Assembly: GCA_965262315.1 (NCBI GenBank)
Contig: CBDHFJ010000138.1
Span: forward strand, 1 to 58,958
From: JBCCFK01 sp965262315
GTDB taxonomy: Bacteria; Actinomycetota; Acidimicrobiia; Acidimicrobiales; UBA8592
DNA length: 58,958 nt
Reading direction: 5' to 3'
Below, piece after piece: positions 9,279 to 18,096 of the stretch. How positions within the stretch are numbered: position 1 is the first letter of the stretch; the number at the start of each line of letters is the position of its first letter. The notes under the pieces were generated by a model, which made no database searches, was not told the DNA's origin, and saw nothing but the letters and a program-made list of their open reading frames with translations. Made by a program: the position numbers and the translations under genes.

Positions 9279-10825
9279 TGAACACCTCGATGCTCGCGCA
9301 GGCCCTGACCGACGCCGACATCCCCGACGTCGCGTGGTCGGGTCTCATGCCGCTGCTGGTCATGGCCGGCGGCGCCATCCTGTTGATCACCATCCTGTCG
9401 GTGATGAAGGACTCGGCCCCCGACTGGTTCGCGTCGGTCGCCACCGCACTGGTCGGTCTGGGCACGATCGCTGCCGCGATTCCGCTGTGGGTGCGGGTCC
9501 AGGACACCGCCGAGGGCGGCGGCCCCGACGTCTTCGCCACGCTCAACGACGCCTACGGGGTCGACGGGTTCTCGGTCTTCTTGACCATGCTGTTGGGAGC
9601 CATCGTCACCCTGGTGGCGCTGCTGGCACACGGCTACCTGAAGCGTGAAGGCCTCGATGGGCCCGAGTTCTACGTCCTCGTCATGCTGTCGGCGTCCGGC
9701 GGCATCGTCATGGCCAGCGCCAACGACCTGATCGTGATGTTCCTCGGCCTCGAGATCCTCTCGCTGGCGGTGTACGTGTTGGCAGCCATGCACAGCCGCC
9801 GGGTGGAGTCCCAGGAAGCCGGCATGAAGTACTTCGTGCTGGGCGCCCTGTCGTCGGCGATCTTCCTGTACGGCATCGCGTTGACCTACGGCGCCACGGG
9901 CTCGACGAACCTGGTGTCGATCGGGGACTACCTGGCCAACACCGTGATCGTCGAGGACGCCCTGTTGCTCGCCGGCTTCGGTCTGCTGCTGGTCGGCTTC
10001 GGCTTCAAGGTGGCGGCTGCGCCCTTCCACTCGTGGACGCCGGACGTCTACCAGGGTGCGCCCACGCCCGTCGTCGGGTTCATGGCATCCGCGGTCAAGA
10101 CCGCGGCGTTCGCCGGACTGCTGCGGGTCTTCTTCCTCGCGTTCCAGCCCTACAGCTCGGACTGGCAGCCCATCGTCTACGCGCTCGCGATCCTCACCCT
10201 GCTGGTGGGGTCGCTGCTCGCGATCGTCCAGACCGACGTCAAGCGCATGCTCGCGTACTCGTCGATCAGCCACGCCGGCTACCTGCTGGTGGGGGTGCAG
10301 GCCGCCACGTTCGAGGGCACGGCATCCGTGCTCTTCTACCTGGCTGCCTACTCGTTCATGGTGATCGGCACCTTCACCGTGGTGACGCTGGTGAGCGGCG
10401 TCGGCGACGGCGCCACCAGCCTCGACGACATCAAGGGCCTCGCCAAGGCGCGCCCGGCGGTGGCGCTGGCGCTGACGGTGTTCCTGCTGGGACAGGCCGG
10501 CGTGCCGTTCACGTCGGGGTTCTTCGCGAAGTTCTACGTGATCGAGACCGCTGTCGACGCTCGCTCGTTCGCGTTGGCCATCGTGGCCATGCTGGCGGCC
10601 GTCATCGCTGCGTTCCTGTACCTGCGGATCATGATCAGCGTGTGGTTGGACGGCGACGACCTCGACCCGGAAGGCCTGGTCGCCGCCAAGGCTGCAATCC
10701 CGATCCCGATCGGTGCCGCCATCGTGTTGGCCCTGACCGCCGGCTTCACCGTCGCCTTCGGCGTGTGGCCCCAGCCGATCGTCGAGATGGCCCGCGACGC
10801 GATTCCGTTCCTGGTTCGCGGCTGA
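9278..10825 (+). CDS. nuoN: NADH-quinone oxidoreductase subunit N (cluster 1)
   Basis: Antiporter-like subunit (515 aa), last gene of the first nuo operon. Signatures include FLGLEILSLAVYVLAA, HSWTPDVYQGAPTPVVGFMA and KRMLAYSSISHAGYLLVGV. I start it at the ATG at 9278, which overlaps the nuoM stop and sits 7 bases after a GGGGAGG ribosome-binding site. An in-frame GTG at 9275 is less likely. No strong terminator follows; the next gene starts 64 bases downstream on the same strand. Confidence 0.95.
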   Translation: MNTSMLAQALTDADIPDVAWSGLMPLLVMAGGAILLITILSVMKDSAPDWFASVATALVGLGTIAAAIPLWVRVQDTAEGGGPDVFATLNDAYGVDGFSVFLTMLLGAIVTLVALLAHGYLKREGLDGPEFYVLVMLSASGGIVMASANDLIVMFLGLEILSLAVYVLAAMHSRRVESQEAGMKYFVLGALSSAIFLYGIALTYGATGSTNLVSIGDYLANTVIVEDALLLAGFGLLLVGFGFKVAAAPFHSWTPDVYQGAPTPVVGFMASAVKTAAFAGLLRVFFLAFQPYSSDWQPIVYALAILTLLVGSLLAIVQTDVKRMLAYSSISHAGYLLVGVQAATFEGTASVLFYLAAYSFMVIGTFTVVTLVSGVGDGATSLDDIKGLAKARPAVALALTVFLLGQAGVPFTSGFFAKFYVIETAVDARSFALAIVAMLAAVIAAFLYLRIMISVWLDGDDLDPEGLVAAKAAIPIPIGAAIVLALTAGFTVAFGVWPQPIVEMARDAIPFLVRG

Positions 10826-10889
10826 ACCCGCGGGCACAGCCCGGCGTGGTTCTGCCACACTCGGGGGAGCAGAGCCGGAGGGTGCCGCC

Positions 10890-11318
10890 ATGAGCCTGAT
10901 CGAGTCCGAGTCGCAGACCCAGGTGACCGAGGTCGGTGCCGCGCCTGCTCCGAAGGCATCCGACACCCGGACGTCGTTCATCTCGCCTCGGGTCGTGGCA
11001 CTGGCGTGGTTCGTCGCCATGCTCGTCGCCAGCGTCGTGAACCCGGCCACCACCGAGGCGGTGCAGCCGACGTTGGTGTTGACGATCCTGGGCAACGTCG
11101 CGGCGTTCGCATGGCTGGGAACACTGGTGACCGGTGGGCTCAACTGGCACCGGACCCCCACGTTGGCCTTCGCCACCGGCGGGTTGATGCTGGCGGGCCA
11201 CCTGATCTGCGGCCTCGACGGCCACCTACCGATGACGGGCTGGATCTGGCTGACCCAGTTGATGGCAGTCGCCGGCGCCACCGCCCTCAGCGGCCTGGCC
11301 CTCGCCACCCGCCGCTGA
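10890..11318 (+). CDS. small membrane protein of unknown function
   Basis: I do not recognise this family. The 142-aa product has a polar N-terminus of about 30 residues and then four probable TM helices (near residues 34-50, 60-80, 90-107 and 113-137). It has no obvious catalytic motif. A GGAGGG ribosome-binding site lies about 8 bases before the ATG. It follows nuoN by 64 bases on the same strand, so it could be read from the nuo operon, but nothing in its sequence ties it to complex I. Confidence 0.7.
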   Translation: MSLIESESQTQVTEVGAAPAPKASDTRTSFISPRVVALAWFVAMLVASVVNPATTEAVQPTLVLTILGNVAAFAWLGTLVTGGLNWHRTPTLAFATGGLMLAGHLICGLDGHLPMTGWIWLTQLMAVAGATALSGLALATRR

Positions 11319-11420
11319 GCGCCAGTCCTATCAGCCGCCGGTGACAGATCCTCGTGACGCCTGGGAGGCTGCCTCGGTCCGGTCGGCCGGTCTGCGACGT
11401 GTGGGGTCGACGTGTCGCGG

Positions 11421-11744
11421 TCAGTCGCGCGACCAGCCGTAGTCGCGCTCGACTCGCGCGACGCGCAGGGCATAGCTCGTGTAGAAGCGGTCTCGCCCCA
11501 GGTCGCGGGCCGCGGTGTGCTCGACGTTCGCCTTCCAGGACGCGATCGACGCCTCGTCACGCCAGTACGACACCGTGATCCCGAGGGCCGCGTCGCGGGC
11601 AGACTCGATTCCGAGGTACCCGGGCTGCTCGGCGGCCAGCGCTTCCATGGTCGTGGCCATCTCCGCGTACCCGTCGTCGGCGACGTCGCGCGTGGTGGTG
11701 AAGATCACTGCGTAGTAGGGCGGTTCGGGTGTGCTGGCCTGCAT
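11421..11744 (-). CDS. antibiotic biosynthesis monooxygenase (ABM) domain protein
   Basis: A 107-aa single-domain protein of the ABM dimeric ferredoxin-like fold. It has an N-terminal strand (YYAVIFTTTRD), a helix with a Met/Ala-rich face, PGYLGIESARD, and SYWRDEASIASWKANVEH, which is typical of this family. Members include heme-degrading and quinol monooxygenases and many of unknown substrate; nothing here decides the substrate. I chose the ATG at 11744 because the domain begins right after it, although the frame stays open upstream. It starts 7 bases after the stop of the upstream minus-strand GT87 gene, so the two are probably co-transcribed. Confidence 0.8.
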   Translation of the reverse strand: MQASTPEPPYYAVIFTTTRDVADDGYAEMATTMEALAAEQPGYLGIESARDAALGITVSYWRDEASIASWKANVEHTAARDLGRDRFYTSYALRVARVERDYGWSRD

Positions 11745-11751
11745 CACCAGA

Positions 11752-12960
11752 TCATGGCGCGACCCGCAACGCTCCCGGTACCGATTTGGCACGCAGCGCC
11801 AGGGCGCCGAGACCGCCCACGACGAGTACGAAGAGCGGGGCGAAGCCCAGCGCGGCGGCGCCCATCTGCAGCCACGAGCCGACCCAGACGAGCGCCACCA
11901 CCGGGACCACCCGCGCGCCGAGGCGATCCAGCGCGACGACGGCGGTGATCGAGAGCAGCCCCGCGTCGTAGAACATCGCATGCGGTGACATCAGCACCAG
12001 CGTCGCAGCGGTGATCGCGATGCCGGCCCCGAGGTCGAATCGCGGAGAGAGCCAGACGACACAGGTCGCGGCGATGGTCGCCAACACCAGCGGCACCGCG
12101 ATGACATGGGCGGTCCCCGAGCCTGCACCGAAGACATGCTCCGACACACCCAGCCACGACACCGCGTTGTGGCCGTTGACCTCCGCATCCAGCTCGGCGA
12201 ACGCGCGGACCTCGGTCCACCACGTGCCGAGCCAGCCGGTGCCCATCACCATCGCTCCCAGGCCCCAGACCGCCAGGGTGCCTGCACCGACCGCGGCGAC
12301 TGCGCGCCACCGACGTGTCAGGAGCAGCAGTCCGGCCAGCGGCACCGCGAGCTGCGGCTTGAACAGCAAGAGCGCCACGACGAGGCCTGCGGCAACCTCC
12401 TCCTCGTCGTGGAGGAACCGCCAGATCAAGGCGAGCCCGAGCATGGTCAGCGCGGTGTTCTGGCCCCCGGTCACCGCGCGCAGGACCGGGTTGAACAACA
12501 GCACCCCCGTCGCCGCCAGCTCGAACTGCCGGCGCAGCAGTGGCACCATCGGTCTCATGGCAGCCAGCGCGGCCACCGCCGCCGCAGCCATCAGGACCGA
12601 GTGGATCGAGTAGGCGAGCCGGTAGTCGAGCGCGGCCAACGGGCGATAGGCGGCCGCCGCGTGCGGTGGATACGCGAAATACAGGAACGAGTCGTCCGAC
12701 TCGGGGAAGAGCCGCGACTGTTCCGCGAGCTGCCGGTCCGGGTCGTACAGGTCGGCCCAGTCTCCGTCCGCAGCGATCGAGCCGGCGGCGTAGAAGGCGG
12801 GGAAGTCGCCGCCCAGGCGGCCCGACACCGCGTCGCCGCCGCTGGCGCCCAGCACCGAGATCCCGAACGCGACGACCACGGCGAACAACGCAGCTCGGCT
12901 GTAGAGCCGCAGCCGCGAGTGCACGCTCGAACGTCGTCGCGGTCCGGTGGCCGCGGTCAT
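11752..12960 (-). CDS. GT87/DUF2029-type polytopic membrane glycosyltransferase
   Basis: Probable GT-C fold membrane protein (402 aa from the ATG at 12960) with about ten hydrophobic helices. The acidic motif after TM1, GGDFPAFYAAG, and the tyrosine-rich FLYFAYPPHAAA loop match the GT87/DUF2029 family. That family includes actinobacterial mannosyltransferases using polyprenyl-phosphate sugars; the donor and acceptor cannot be told from sequence. In-frame ATGs also exist at 13020 and 13194, but the extra N-terminal residues are low-complexity and would run across the nuoA promoter region. No start has a strong ribosome-binding site. Confidence 0.72.
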   Translation of the reverse strand: MTAATGPRRRSSVHSRLRLYSRAALFAVVVAFGISVLGASGGDAVSGRLGGDFPAFYAAGSIAADGDWADLYDPDRQLAEQSRLFPESDDSFLYFAYPPHAAAAYRPLAALDYRLAYSIHSVLMAAAAVAALAAMRPMVPLLRRQFELAATGVLLFNPVLRAVTGGQNTALTMLGLALIWRFLHDEEEVAAGLVVALLLFKPQLAVPLAGLLLLTRRWRAVAAVGAGTLAVWGLGAMVMGTGWLGTWWTEVRAFAELDAEVNGHNAVSWLGVSEHVFGAGSGTAHVIAVPLVLATIAATCVVWLSPRFDLGAGIAITAATLVLMSPHAMFYDAGLLSITAVVALDRLGARVVPVVALVWVGSWLQMGAAALGFAPLFVLVVGGLGALALRAKSVPGALRVAP

Positions 12961-13138
12961 CGATCTGCCGATCGCGCCGCTCGAGGCGCCGGCGTGGGCT
13001 CGACTCGCACCTGGATCCATCGGCCGTTCTGGCGGGCCGTTGAGCAGGGCGTCGAGCAGCGCGACCACCGTCGGGGGCAACGGCCGGATCGCCTGCTCAG
13101 AGCGGCGGTGGAACCACCGCCGTCGAGGTCCGGTGGGG

Positions 13139-13219
13139 TAGGTTGATCCCTGCGTGACGCCTTGGCCCCGTTTCCCAGGGATCGCTACGCTCATCCGCCG
13201 TGTCCGAGTTCCTTCGTAG
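13139..13219 (+). promoter_or_regulatory. putative nuoA promoter with a short leader ORF
   Basis: A TAGGTT box (13139-13144) fits the actinobacterial -10 pattern TAnnnT. Nine bases later a GTG at 13154 opens a 21-codon frame that stops at 13219, inside nuoA. The arrangement resembles other possible leaderless starts in this window. I see no convincing -35. It could equally be only the nuoA leader (about 50 nt) with a chance ORF. Confidence 0.3.
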
Positions 13220-13565
13220 CTACCTGACGGTCGCCATCTTCGGCGCCCTGGCCTGTGCCCTCGTGGGGGCATTCATCGGCCTGAGCGCGCTCGTACGGCC
13301 GAACCGTCCGCAGGAACAGAAGTACATCACCTACGAGTCCGGTGTGGACCCCGTCGGCAGCGGTTGGGCGCAGAGCAACATCCGCTACTACGTGTTCGCC
13401 CTGCTCTTCGTCATGTTCGACGTCGAGGCCGTGTTCATCTTCCCGTGGGCCACCCGTCTCGAGCACTACGGCTACTTCGGCCTGGTCGAGATGGCGATCT
13501 TCATCTTCATCCTCGCCCTGGGCCTGTTCTACGCCTGGCGAAAGGGAGTGCTGCGATGGGTCTAG
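13200..13565 (+). CDS. nuoA: NADH-quinone oxidoreductase subunit A (cluster 2)
   Basis: Three-TM membrane subunit (121 aa) at the quinone junction. It has the NuoA signature KYITYESGVDPVGSGW and the acidic TM2 element FVMFDVEAVFIFPWA. The start is a GTG without a strong ribosome-binding site. It opens the second complex I operon and overlaps nuoB by 10 bases. Confidence 0.95.
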   Translation: MSEFLRSYLTVAIFGALACALVGAFIGLSALVRPNRPQEQKYITYESGVDPVGSGWAQSNIRYYVFALLFVMFDVEAVFIFPWATRLEHYGYFGLVEMAIFIFILALGLFYAWRKGVLRWV

Positions 13566-14056
13566 TCGAGTCGGGCAAGCTGCCCCAGCCCATCACCAAG
13601 CTGCTCAACATGAGCCGCCGGTACTCCATGTGGGTCTACCAGTGGGGTCTCGCCTGCTGCGCCATCGAGATGGGCGCGGCCTTCGCCTCGCCGCGCTACG
13701 ACGTCATGCGCCTCGGCGTGATCCCCCTGCCGGCCAGCCCTCGTCAGGCCGACTTCGTCGTCGTCTCCGGCACCGTGACCGACAAGATGGCACCGGCCGT
13801 CCGTCGCCTGTGGGAGCAGATGCCGGATCCGAAGTACGTGATCTCCATGGGCTCCTGTGCCAACTGCGGCGGGCCCTACTGGGACTCCTATTCCGTCACC
13901 AAGGGTGTCGACCAGATCATTCCGGTCGACGTCTATGTCCCCGGCTGTCCGCCGCGGCCCGAAGCCCTGCTCGAAGGCATCGTCCTGCTGCAGGAACGCA
14001 TCCTCAACGAGGACATGGCCGAACGCTGGCGGGGCGACCCGATCATCGTCGAGTAG
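13556..14056 (+). CDS. nuoB: NADH-quinone oxidoreductase subunit B (cluster 2)
   Basis: Peripheral-arm subunit (166 aa) holding cluster N2, the last iron-sulfur centre before quinone. All ligand cysteines are visible: the tandem pair in GLACCAIEMG (residues 34-35), GSCANCGG near residue 100, and VPGCPPRPEA near 130. The ATG at 13556 follows AAAGGGAG and overlaps the end of nuoA; the frame is open further upstream but that part is nuoA in another frame. Confidence 0.96.
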   Translation: MGLVESGKLPQPITKLLNMSRRYSMWVYQWGLACCAIEMGAAFASPRYDVMRLGVIPLPASPRQADFVVVSGTVTDKMAPAVRRLWEQMPDPKYVISMGSCANCGGPYWDSYSVTKGVDQIIPVDVYVPGCPPRPEALLEGIVLLQERILNEDMAERWRGDPIIVE

Positions 14057-14065
14057 CGCGAACGC

Positions 14066-14809
14066 ATGACCGAAGTTCCCGAACACCTCCTCAAGAAGGC
14101 CGCAGAGGCCCGAGCCAAGCGCGAAGCCGCTGCGGGCGCAGCCGCGCCTGCCGACACGGGCACGGCAACGGCCACCGCCGAGCCGGAGCCCGAAGAAGAG
14201 GTCGTCGAGACCGACGAGCAGGCCGAAGAAGCCCTGGCCCAGCTCACCGCGGCCCTCGGCGACATGCTCGTCGACTCCCACATCGCTCCCAACCGCGGGC
14301 TCTGGATCCGGGTCGACGGCGCGCGGTGGCGTGAAGCGGTGACCGTCGCCCGCGACACGCTCGACGCCACGTTCTTCGACTGGCTCTCCTGCATCGACTG
14401 GATGCCGTCGCCCTACGGCCGCGAGCTCGAAGCCGAACAGGACGACAACGAGGCCAAGGAGACCGAGGCCATGGAGTGGGGCTACGCCGGTGGCGAGACC
14501 CGCTTCCAGGCGATCTGTCGCATCCACTCGATCACCCGCCACATCGGCGTGATCATCAAGGCCGACATGCCCGACGACGATCCCCGCATCGACACCCTCG
14601 TTCCCGTGTTCGCCGGTTCGAACTGGCACGAACGCGAGGCCATGGAGATGTACGGCGTCGCCTTCGAGGGCCATCCCGACGTCCGCAACATCTACCTTCC
14701 CGGCGGGTTCGAGGGCTACCCGCTGCGCAAGGACTACCCGCTGCTCTCTCGTCGCATGAAGCCCTGGCCGGGCATCGTCGACGTGGAGTTGATGCCGGGG
14801 GAGGACTGA
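14066..14809 (+). CDS. nuoC: NADH-quinone oxidoreductase subunit C (cluster 2)
   Basis: Peripheral-arm subunit (247 aa) that scaffolds NuoD and NuoI. The diagnostic C-terminal region is present: WHEREAMEMYGVAFEGHPD followed by the LPGGFEGYPLRKDYPL element (about residues 192-234). The first 70 residues are Ala/Glu-rich and low-complexity, and are an extension beyond the core family. It lies 9 bases after nuoB and 1 base before nuoD. Confidence 0.95.
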   Translation: MTEVPEHLLKKAAEARAKREAAAGAAAPADTGTATATAEPEPEEEVVETDEQAEEALAQLTAALGDMLVDSHIAPNRGLWIRVDGARWREAVTVARDTLDATFFDWLSCIDWMPSPYGRELEAEQDDNEAKETEAMEWGYAGGETRFQAICRIHSITRHIGVIIKADMPDDDPRIDTLVPVFAGSNWHEREAMEMYGVAFEGHPDVRNIYLPGGFEGYPLRKDYPLLSRRMKPWPGIVDVELMPGED

Positions 14810-14810
14810 C

Positions 14811-15983
14811 ATGACGCTGACCGAACGTGAACAGCTGTCCTACATCGCTGCCCAGGCGGCCGATGCCCGGGTCAACGTGGAGCTCGAGACCAACGAGGGC
14901 ATGACCCTCAACATGGGTCCCCAGCACCCGGCCACCCACGGCACGCTTCGCCTCGTCGCCAAGCTCGACGGCGAGCAGGTCGTCGCGGCCGAGCCGATCA
15001 TGGGCTACATGCACCGCGGCTACGAGAAGCTGGCCGAGGTCCGGACCTACCCGCAGGTCACCACACTGATCAACCGCATCGACTGGTTGGGCAGCTTCGC
15101 CAACGAGGTGCCGTTCATCCTCGCCGCCGAGCAGCTCATGGAGGTCGAGGCCCCGCCTCGGGCCCAGTGGATCCGTACGATCCTGTTCGAGCTCAGCCGC
15201 ATCGCCAACATCTCGCTGTACATCGGCGACATGGCCGTGCAGATCGGCGCCACCACCCCGGTCTTCTTCGCCTTCCGCGATCGCGAGTTCGTCCTGAACC
15301 AGATCGAGCGGGCCACCGGCGGGCGCTTCCACCCCAACTTCGATCGCATCGGTGGCCTCAAGGACGACCTGCCGGCCGGCTGGATCGAGGAGACCAAGAG
15401 CGCCATCACCCGCATGCGCACCTTCTGCGACGAGATGGACGACCTGGTCGCCGGCAATGAGATCTTCCAGGCCCGTACCCGCGGCATCGGCGTCATCCCG
15501 GGCGACGTGGCCCTGGAGTACGGCCTGTCCGGCGCCAACCTGCGCGGCTCGGGCGTCGACTGGGACCTCCGCCGAGACCAGCCCTGCGGCCTCGTGTACG
15601 ACCAGGTCGACTGGAAGGTCTGGACCCACCCCGACGGCGACTCGTACGCCCGGTTCTGGGTGCGCCTCCAGGAAACCCGCGAGGCCTGCAACATCGTCGA
15701 GCAGCTCCTCGACAACATCCCGTCGGGCCCGATCATGGCGAAGGTGCCCCGCATCATCAAGGTCCCCGCCGGTGAGGCCTACGTGGCCACCGAGAACCCG
15801 CTCGGCGAGATGGGCTACTACGTCGTCTCCAAGGGTGACCTGACCCCGTTCCGGGTCAAGATCCGCTCGGCGAGCTTCTCCAACATGTCGATCTGCCCCT
15901 GGGTGCTCAAGGGCGTGTTCGTCCCCGACATCATTGCGATCCTCGGGTCGCTGTACTTCATCCTCGGGGACATCGATCGCTGA
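14811..15983 (+). CDS. nuoD: NADH-quinone oxidoreductase subunit D (cluster 2)
   Basis: 49-kDa-type subunit (390 aa) forming the quinone-binding pocket with NuoB. The loop NMGPQHPATHGTLRL near residue 30 carries the histidine that contacts quinone. GYMHRGYEK near residue 65 carries the conserved tyrosine region. The C-terminus ends in LGDIDR as expected. Family members related to hydrogenase large subunits have lost the NiFe cysteines, and none are seen here. Length is normal, and the stop overlaps nuoH by one base. Confidence 0.96.
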   Translation: MTLTEREQLSYIAAQAADARVNVELETNEGMTLNMGPQHPATHGTLRLVAKLDGEQVVAAEPIMGYMHRGYEKLAEVRTYPQVTTLINRIDWLGSFANEVPFILAAEQLMEVEAPPRAQWIRTILFELSRIANISLYIGDMAVQIGATTPVFFAFRDREFVLNQIERATGGRFHPNFDRIGGLKDDLPAGWIEETKSAITRMRTFCDEMDDLVAGNEIFQARTRGIGVIPGDVALEYGLSGANLRGSGVDWDLRRDQPCGLVYDQVDWKVWTHPDGDSYARFWVRLQETREACNIVEQLLDNIPSGPIMAKVPRIIKVPAGEAYVATENPLGEMGYYVVSKGDLTPFRVKIRSASFSNMSICPWVLKGVFVPDIIAILGSLYFILGDIDR

Positions 15984-17020
15984 TGGGTATGGATCTTCTC
16001 GCCGTCGACCTCGCCTACTGGCAGGAAACGCTCATCAAGGTGGGTGTCGGTCTCGTCGCCGTGCTCATTCCCGCAGGCACCATCGTGTACCTGTACCTGT
16101 TCAAGATGATGTCCTTCATGCAGAGCCGCCTCGGCCCCATGGAGGCCGGCCCCTACGGCTCGCTCCAGCTGCTGGCCGAGGTCGGCAAGTGGATCCAGAA
16201 GGAGGACATCTTCCCGTCGAAGGCGGACCGCTTCGTCTTCGCGGCGGCACCGTTCGTGGTGCTGATGTCCACGTTCCTGCTGGTGCTGATCCTGCCGGCC
16301 GGGCCCGACGCCACCTTCGTCGACCTCAACGTCGGCATCTACTTCGGCCTCGCGGTGTCGTCGGTGTCGGTCATCGGCATCCTGATGGCCGGCTGGTCGT
16401 CGGCCAACAAGTACTCACTGCTCGGCGGTCTGCGTGCCGCCGGTCAGCTCATCGCCTACGAGCTGCCGCTGATCCTCGCCGTGGTCGGCGTGGTCATCCA
16501 GGCCGAGACGATGAACATGCAGAAGATCGTGCTGGCCCAGGCCGAGGGCGAGATCTTCGGCTGGGGAGCCATCGGCAACCCGTTCATCTTCACCCAGTTC
16601 ATCGGCTTCTTCATCTTCATGGTGGCGGTCCAGGCCGAGCTGACCCAGCCGCCCTTCGACATGCCGATCGCCGAGTCGGAGCTGATCTCGGGCTACCTCA
16701 CCGAGTACTCGGGCATCCGCTTCCTGCTCTTCTTCATCGGCGAGTTCGCCACCTCCGGCGTGTTCGCCGCCATCGCCGCCACCCTCTTCCTCGGCGGCTG
16801 GTACGTCCCGGGCATCGACCCGACGAACGACATCTTCAACGTGATCGGCCCGCTGATCCTCTTCGGCAAGATGATGCTGGTCGCGTTCTTCATCTACTGG
16901 TTCCGGTTCACCTACCCGCGGTTCCGTGAGGATCAGCTCCAGCGCCTGGCCTGGAAGTTCCTCATCCCGCTGAGCCTGCTGAACATCACCGTGACCGGCG
17001 TCCTCAAGGTGGTGCTGTAA
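15983..17020 (+). CDS. nuoH: NADH-quinone oxidoreductase subunit H (cluster 2, divergent)
   Basis: Second NuoH copy (345 aa) with the usual eight TM helices. It keeps GWSSANKYSLLGG, the QPPFDMPIAESELISGYLTEYSG region and the C-terminal WKFLIPLSL. It differs from cluster-1 NuoH at conserved sites: the TM1 ERK element is replaced by LFK, and RIGPNRVGP by RLGPMEAGP. These residues line the quinone access path in characterised enzymes, so this paralogue may bind quinone differently. Neighbours are nuoD and nuoI with one-base overlaps. Confidence 0.93.
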   Translation: MGMDLLAVDLAYWQETLIKVGVGLVAVLIPAGTIVYLYLFKMMSFMQSRLGPMEAGPYGSLQLLAEVGKWIQKEDIFPSKADRFVFAAAPFVVLMSTFLLVLILPAGPDATFVDLNVGIYFGLAVSSVSVIGILMAGWSSANKYSLLGGLRAAGQLIAYELPLILAVVGVVIQAETMNMQKIVLAQAEGEIFGWGAIGNPFIFTQFIGFFIFMVAVQAELTQPPFDMPIAESELISGYLTEYSGIRFLLFFIGEFATSGVFAAIAATLFLGGWYVPGIDPTNDIFNVIGPLILFGKMMLVAFFIYWFRFTYPRFREDQLQRLAWKFLIPLSLLNITVTGVLKVVL

Positions 17021-17559
17021 TGCCGCAGCTTCCCGGTCTGGTCAAGGGCCTCGGGGTCACGTTCCGCACGATGATGCGGACCCTGTTCCCCGACGGTGCC
17101 AAGAACCCGGTGCCCCGTCCATCGGTCGGCGCCCACACGGTGCAGTACCCGCACGAGAAGGAGGCCCCTCCCACTCGGGCGCGCGGGGTCATCGCGCTCC
17201 ACGAGGAGAACTGCACCGCCTGCATGCTCTGCGCCCGTGAGTGCCCGGACTGGTGCATCTACATCGAGGGTCACAAGACCCTGGCCCCGCCCCGTCGTGC
17301 CGGTGGCAAGCCCCGCCAGGTGAACGCACTCGACCGCTTCGACATCGACTTCGGGCTGTGCATGTTCTGCGGGATCTGCGTCGAGGTCTGCCCGTTCGAG
17401 GCCTTGTTCTGGAGCCCGGAATACGAGTTCAGCGAGCTCAAGATCGCCGACCTGCTCCACGACAAGGATCGTCTGGGCGAGTGGATGCACACCGTGCCCG
17501 AATTCGAGCCCTACGAGTCGGGCTCGGAGCAGAAGGTCAAGAAGGTGCCGCCGGTATGA
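17020..17559 (+). CDS. nuoI: NADH-quinone oxidoreductase subunit I (cluster 2)
   Basis: Ferredoxin-like subunit (179 aa) with two [4Fe-4S] motifs. The first is CTACMLCARECPDWCIYI near residue 67; the second is CMFCGICVEVCPFEALFW near residue 113. It lacks the long acidic tail of the cluster-1 copy. The N-terminal amphipathic region (VKGLGVTFRTMMRTLF) is retained. The stop codon lies in ATGA, which opens a 12-codon mini-ORF leading to nuoJ. Confidence 0.94.
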   Translation: MPQLPGLVKGLGVTFRTMMRTLFPDGAKNPVPRPSVGAHTVQYPHEKEAPPTRARGVIALHEENCTACMLCARECPDWCIYIEGHKTLAPPRRAGGKPRQVNALDRFDIDFGLCMFCGICVEVCPFEALFWSPEYEFSELKIADLLHDKDRLGEWMHTVPEFEPYESGSEQKVKKVPPV

Positions 17560-17594
17560 GCATCGCCTTCTTCGCCACGAAGGGCGGCTGTTGA
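17556..17594 (+). CDS. 12-codon mini-ORF bridging nuoI and nuoJ
   Basis: An ORF of 12 codons (MSIAFFATKGGC) starts in the ATGA that ends nuoI and stops in the TGATG that opens nuoJ. It exactly fills the only notable gap in this part of the operon. It may let ribosomes run on from nuoI to nuoJ by termination-reinitiation. Whether the peptide is made or matters is unknown; chance is quite possible. Confidence 0.25.
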   Translation: MSIAFFATKGGC

Positions 17595-18085
17595 TGGTCG
17601 CCCAGAACATCTTCTTCTCGATCATGGCGGCCGTGATGATCGGCTCGGCGCTCAAGGTCGTCACCACCCGCAACGTGGTGCACGCCGCGCTGTGGCTGAT
17701 CCTGGTCCTGGCCGGCGCTGCCGGACAGTTCCTGCTGCTGGGCGCCGAGTTCGTCGGCGTCACCCAGGTGCTGGTCTACATCGGCGCCATCATCGTGCTC
17801 TTCCTGTTCGGCATCATGCTGACCAAGGCCTCGATGGGCGACGACGAGGACGTGAACCTCGCCAACCGACCCATGGCCGCCGCGGTCGGCACCCTGTTGC
17901 TGGCGATCATGGCGTACGCCACCATCGACTTCTGGCGCGACGCCGAGCTCCCCGAGGACACCCGCACCTCTGCCGAGGTCGTCTCGGATTCGATCTTCTC
18001 GGACTTCATCGTGCCCTTCGAGGCCACGTCGGTCCTGCTGTTGGCCGCGCTCATCGGCGCCATCGTCGTGGCCCGGAAAGAGTAG
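17594..18085 (+). CDS. nuoJ: NADH-quinone oxidoreductase subunit J (cluster 2)
   Basis: Compact NuoJ (163 aa) with four to five TM segments. The signature VTQVLVYIGAIIVLFLFGIM is near residues 56-75. It lacks the long loop and acidic tail of the cluster-1 copy. The ATG at 17594 is used because it overlaps the preceding mini-ORF stop; a TTG three bases upstream is possible. nuoK follows after 11 bases. Confidence 0.94.
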   Translation: MVAQNIFFSIMAAVMIGSALKVVTTRNVVHAALWLILVLAGAAGQFLLLGAEFVGVTQVLVYIGAIIVLFLFGIMLTKASMGDDEDVNLANRPMAAAVGTLLLAIMAYATIDFWRDAELPEDTRTSAEVVSDSIFSDFIVPFEATSVLLLAALIGAIVVARKE

Positions 18086-18096
18086 GGGTGTAGGCC

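Noticed and set aside
13364..13555. Upstream extension of nuoB
   Set aside because: The frame is open, but this part is nuoA in another frame, and a good ribosome-binding site stands before the ATG at 13556.
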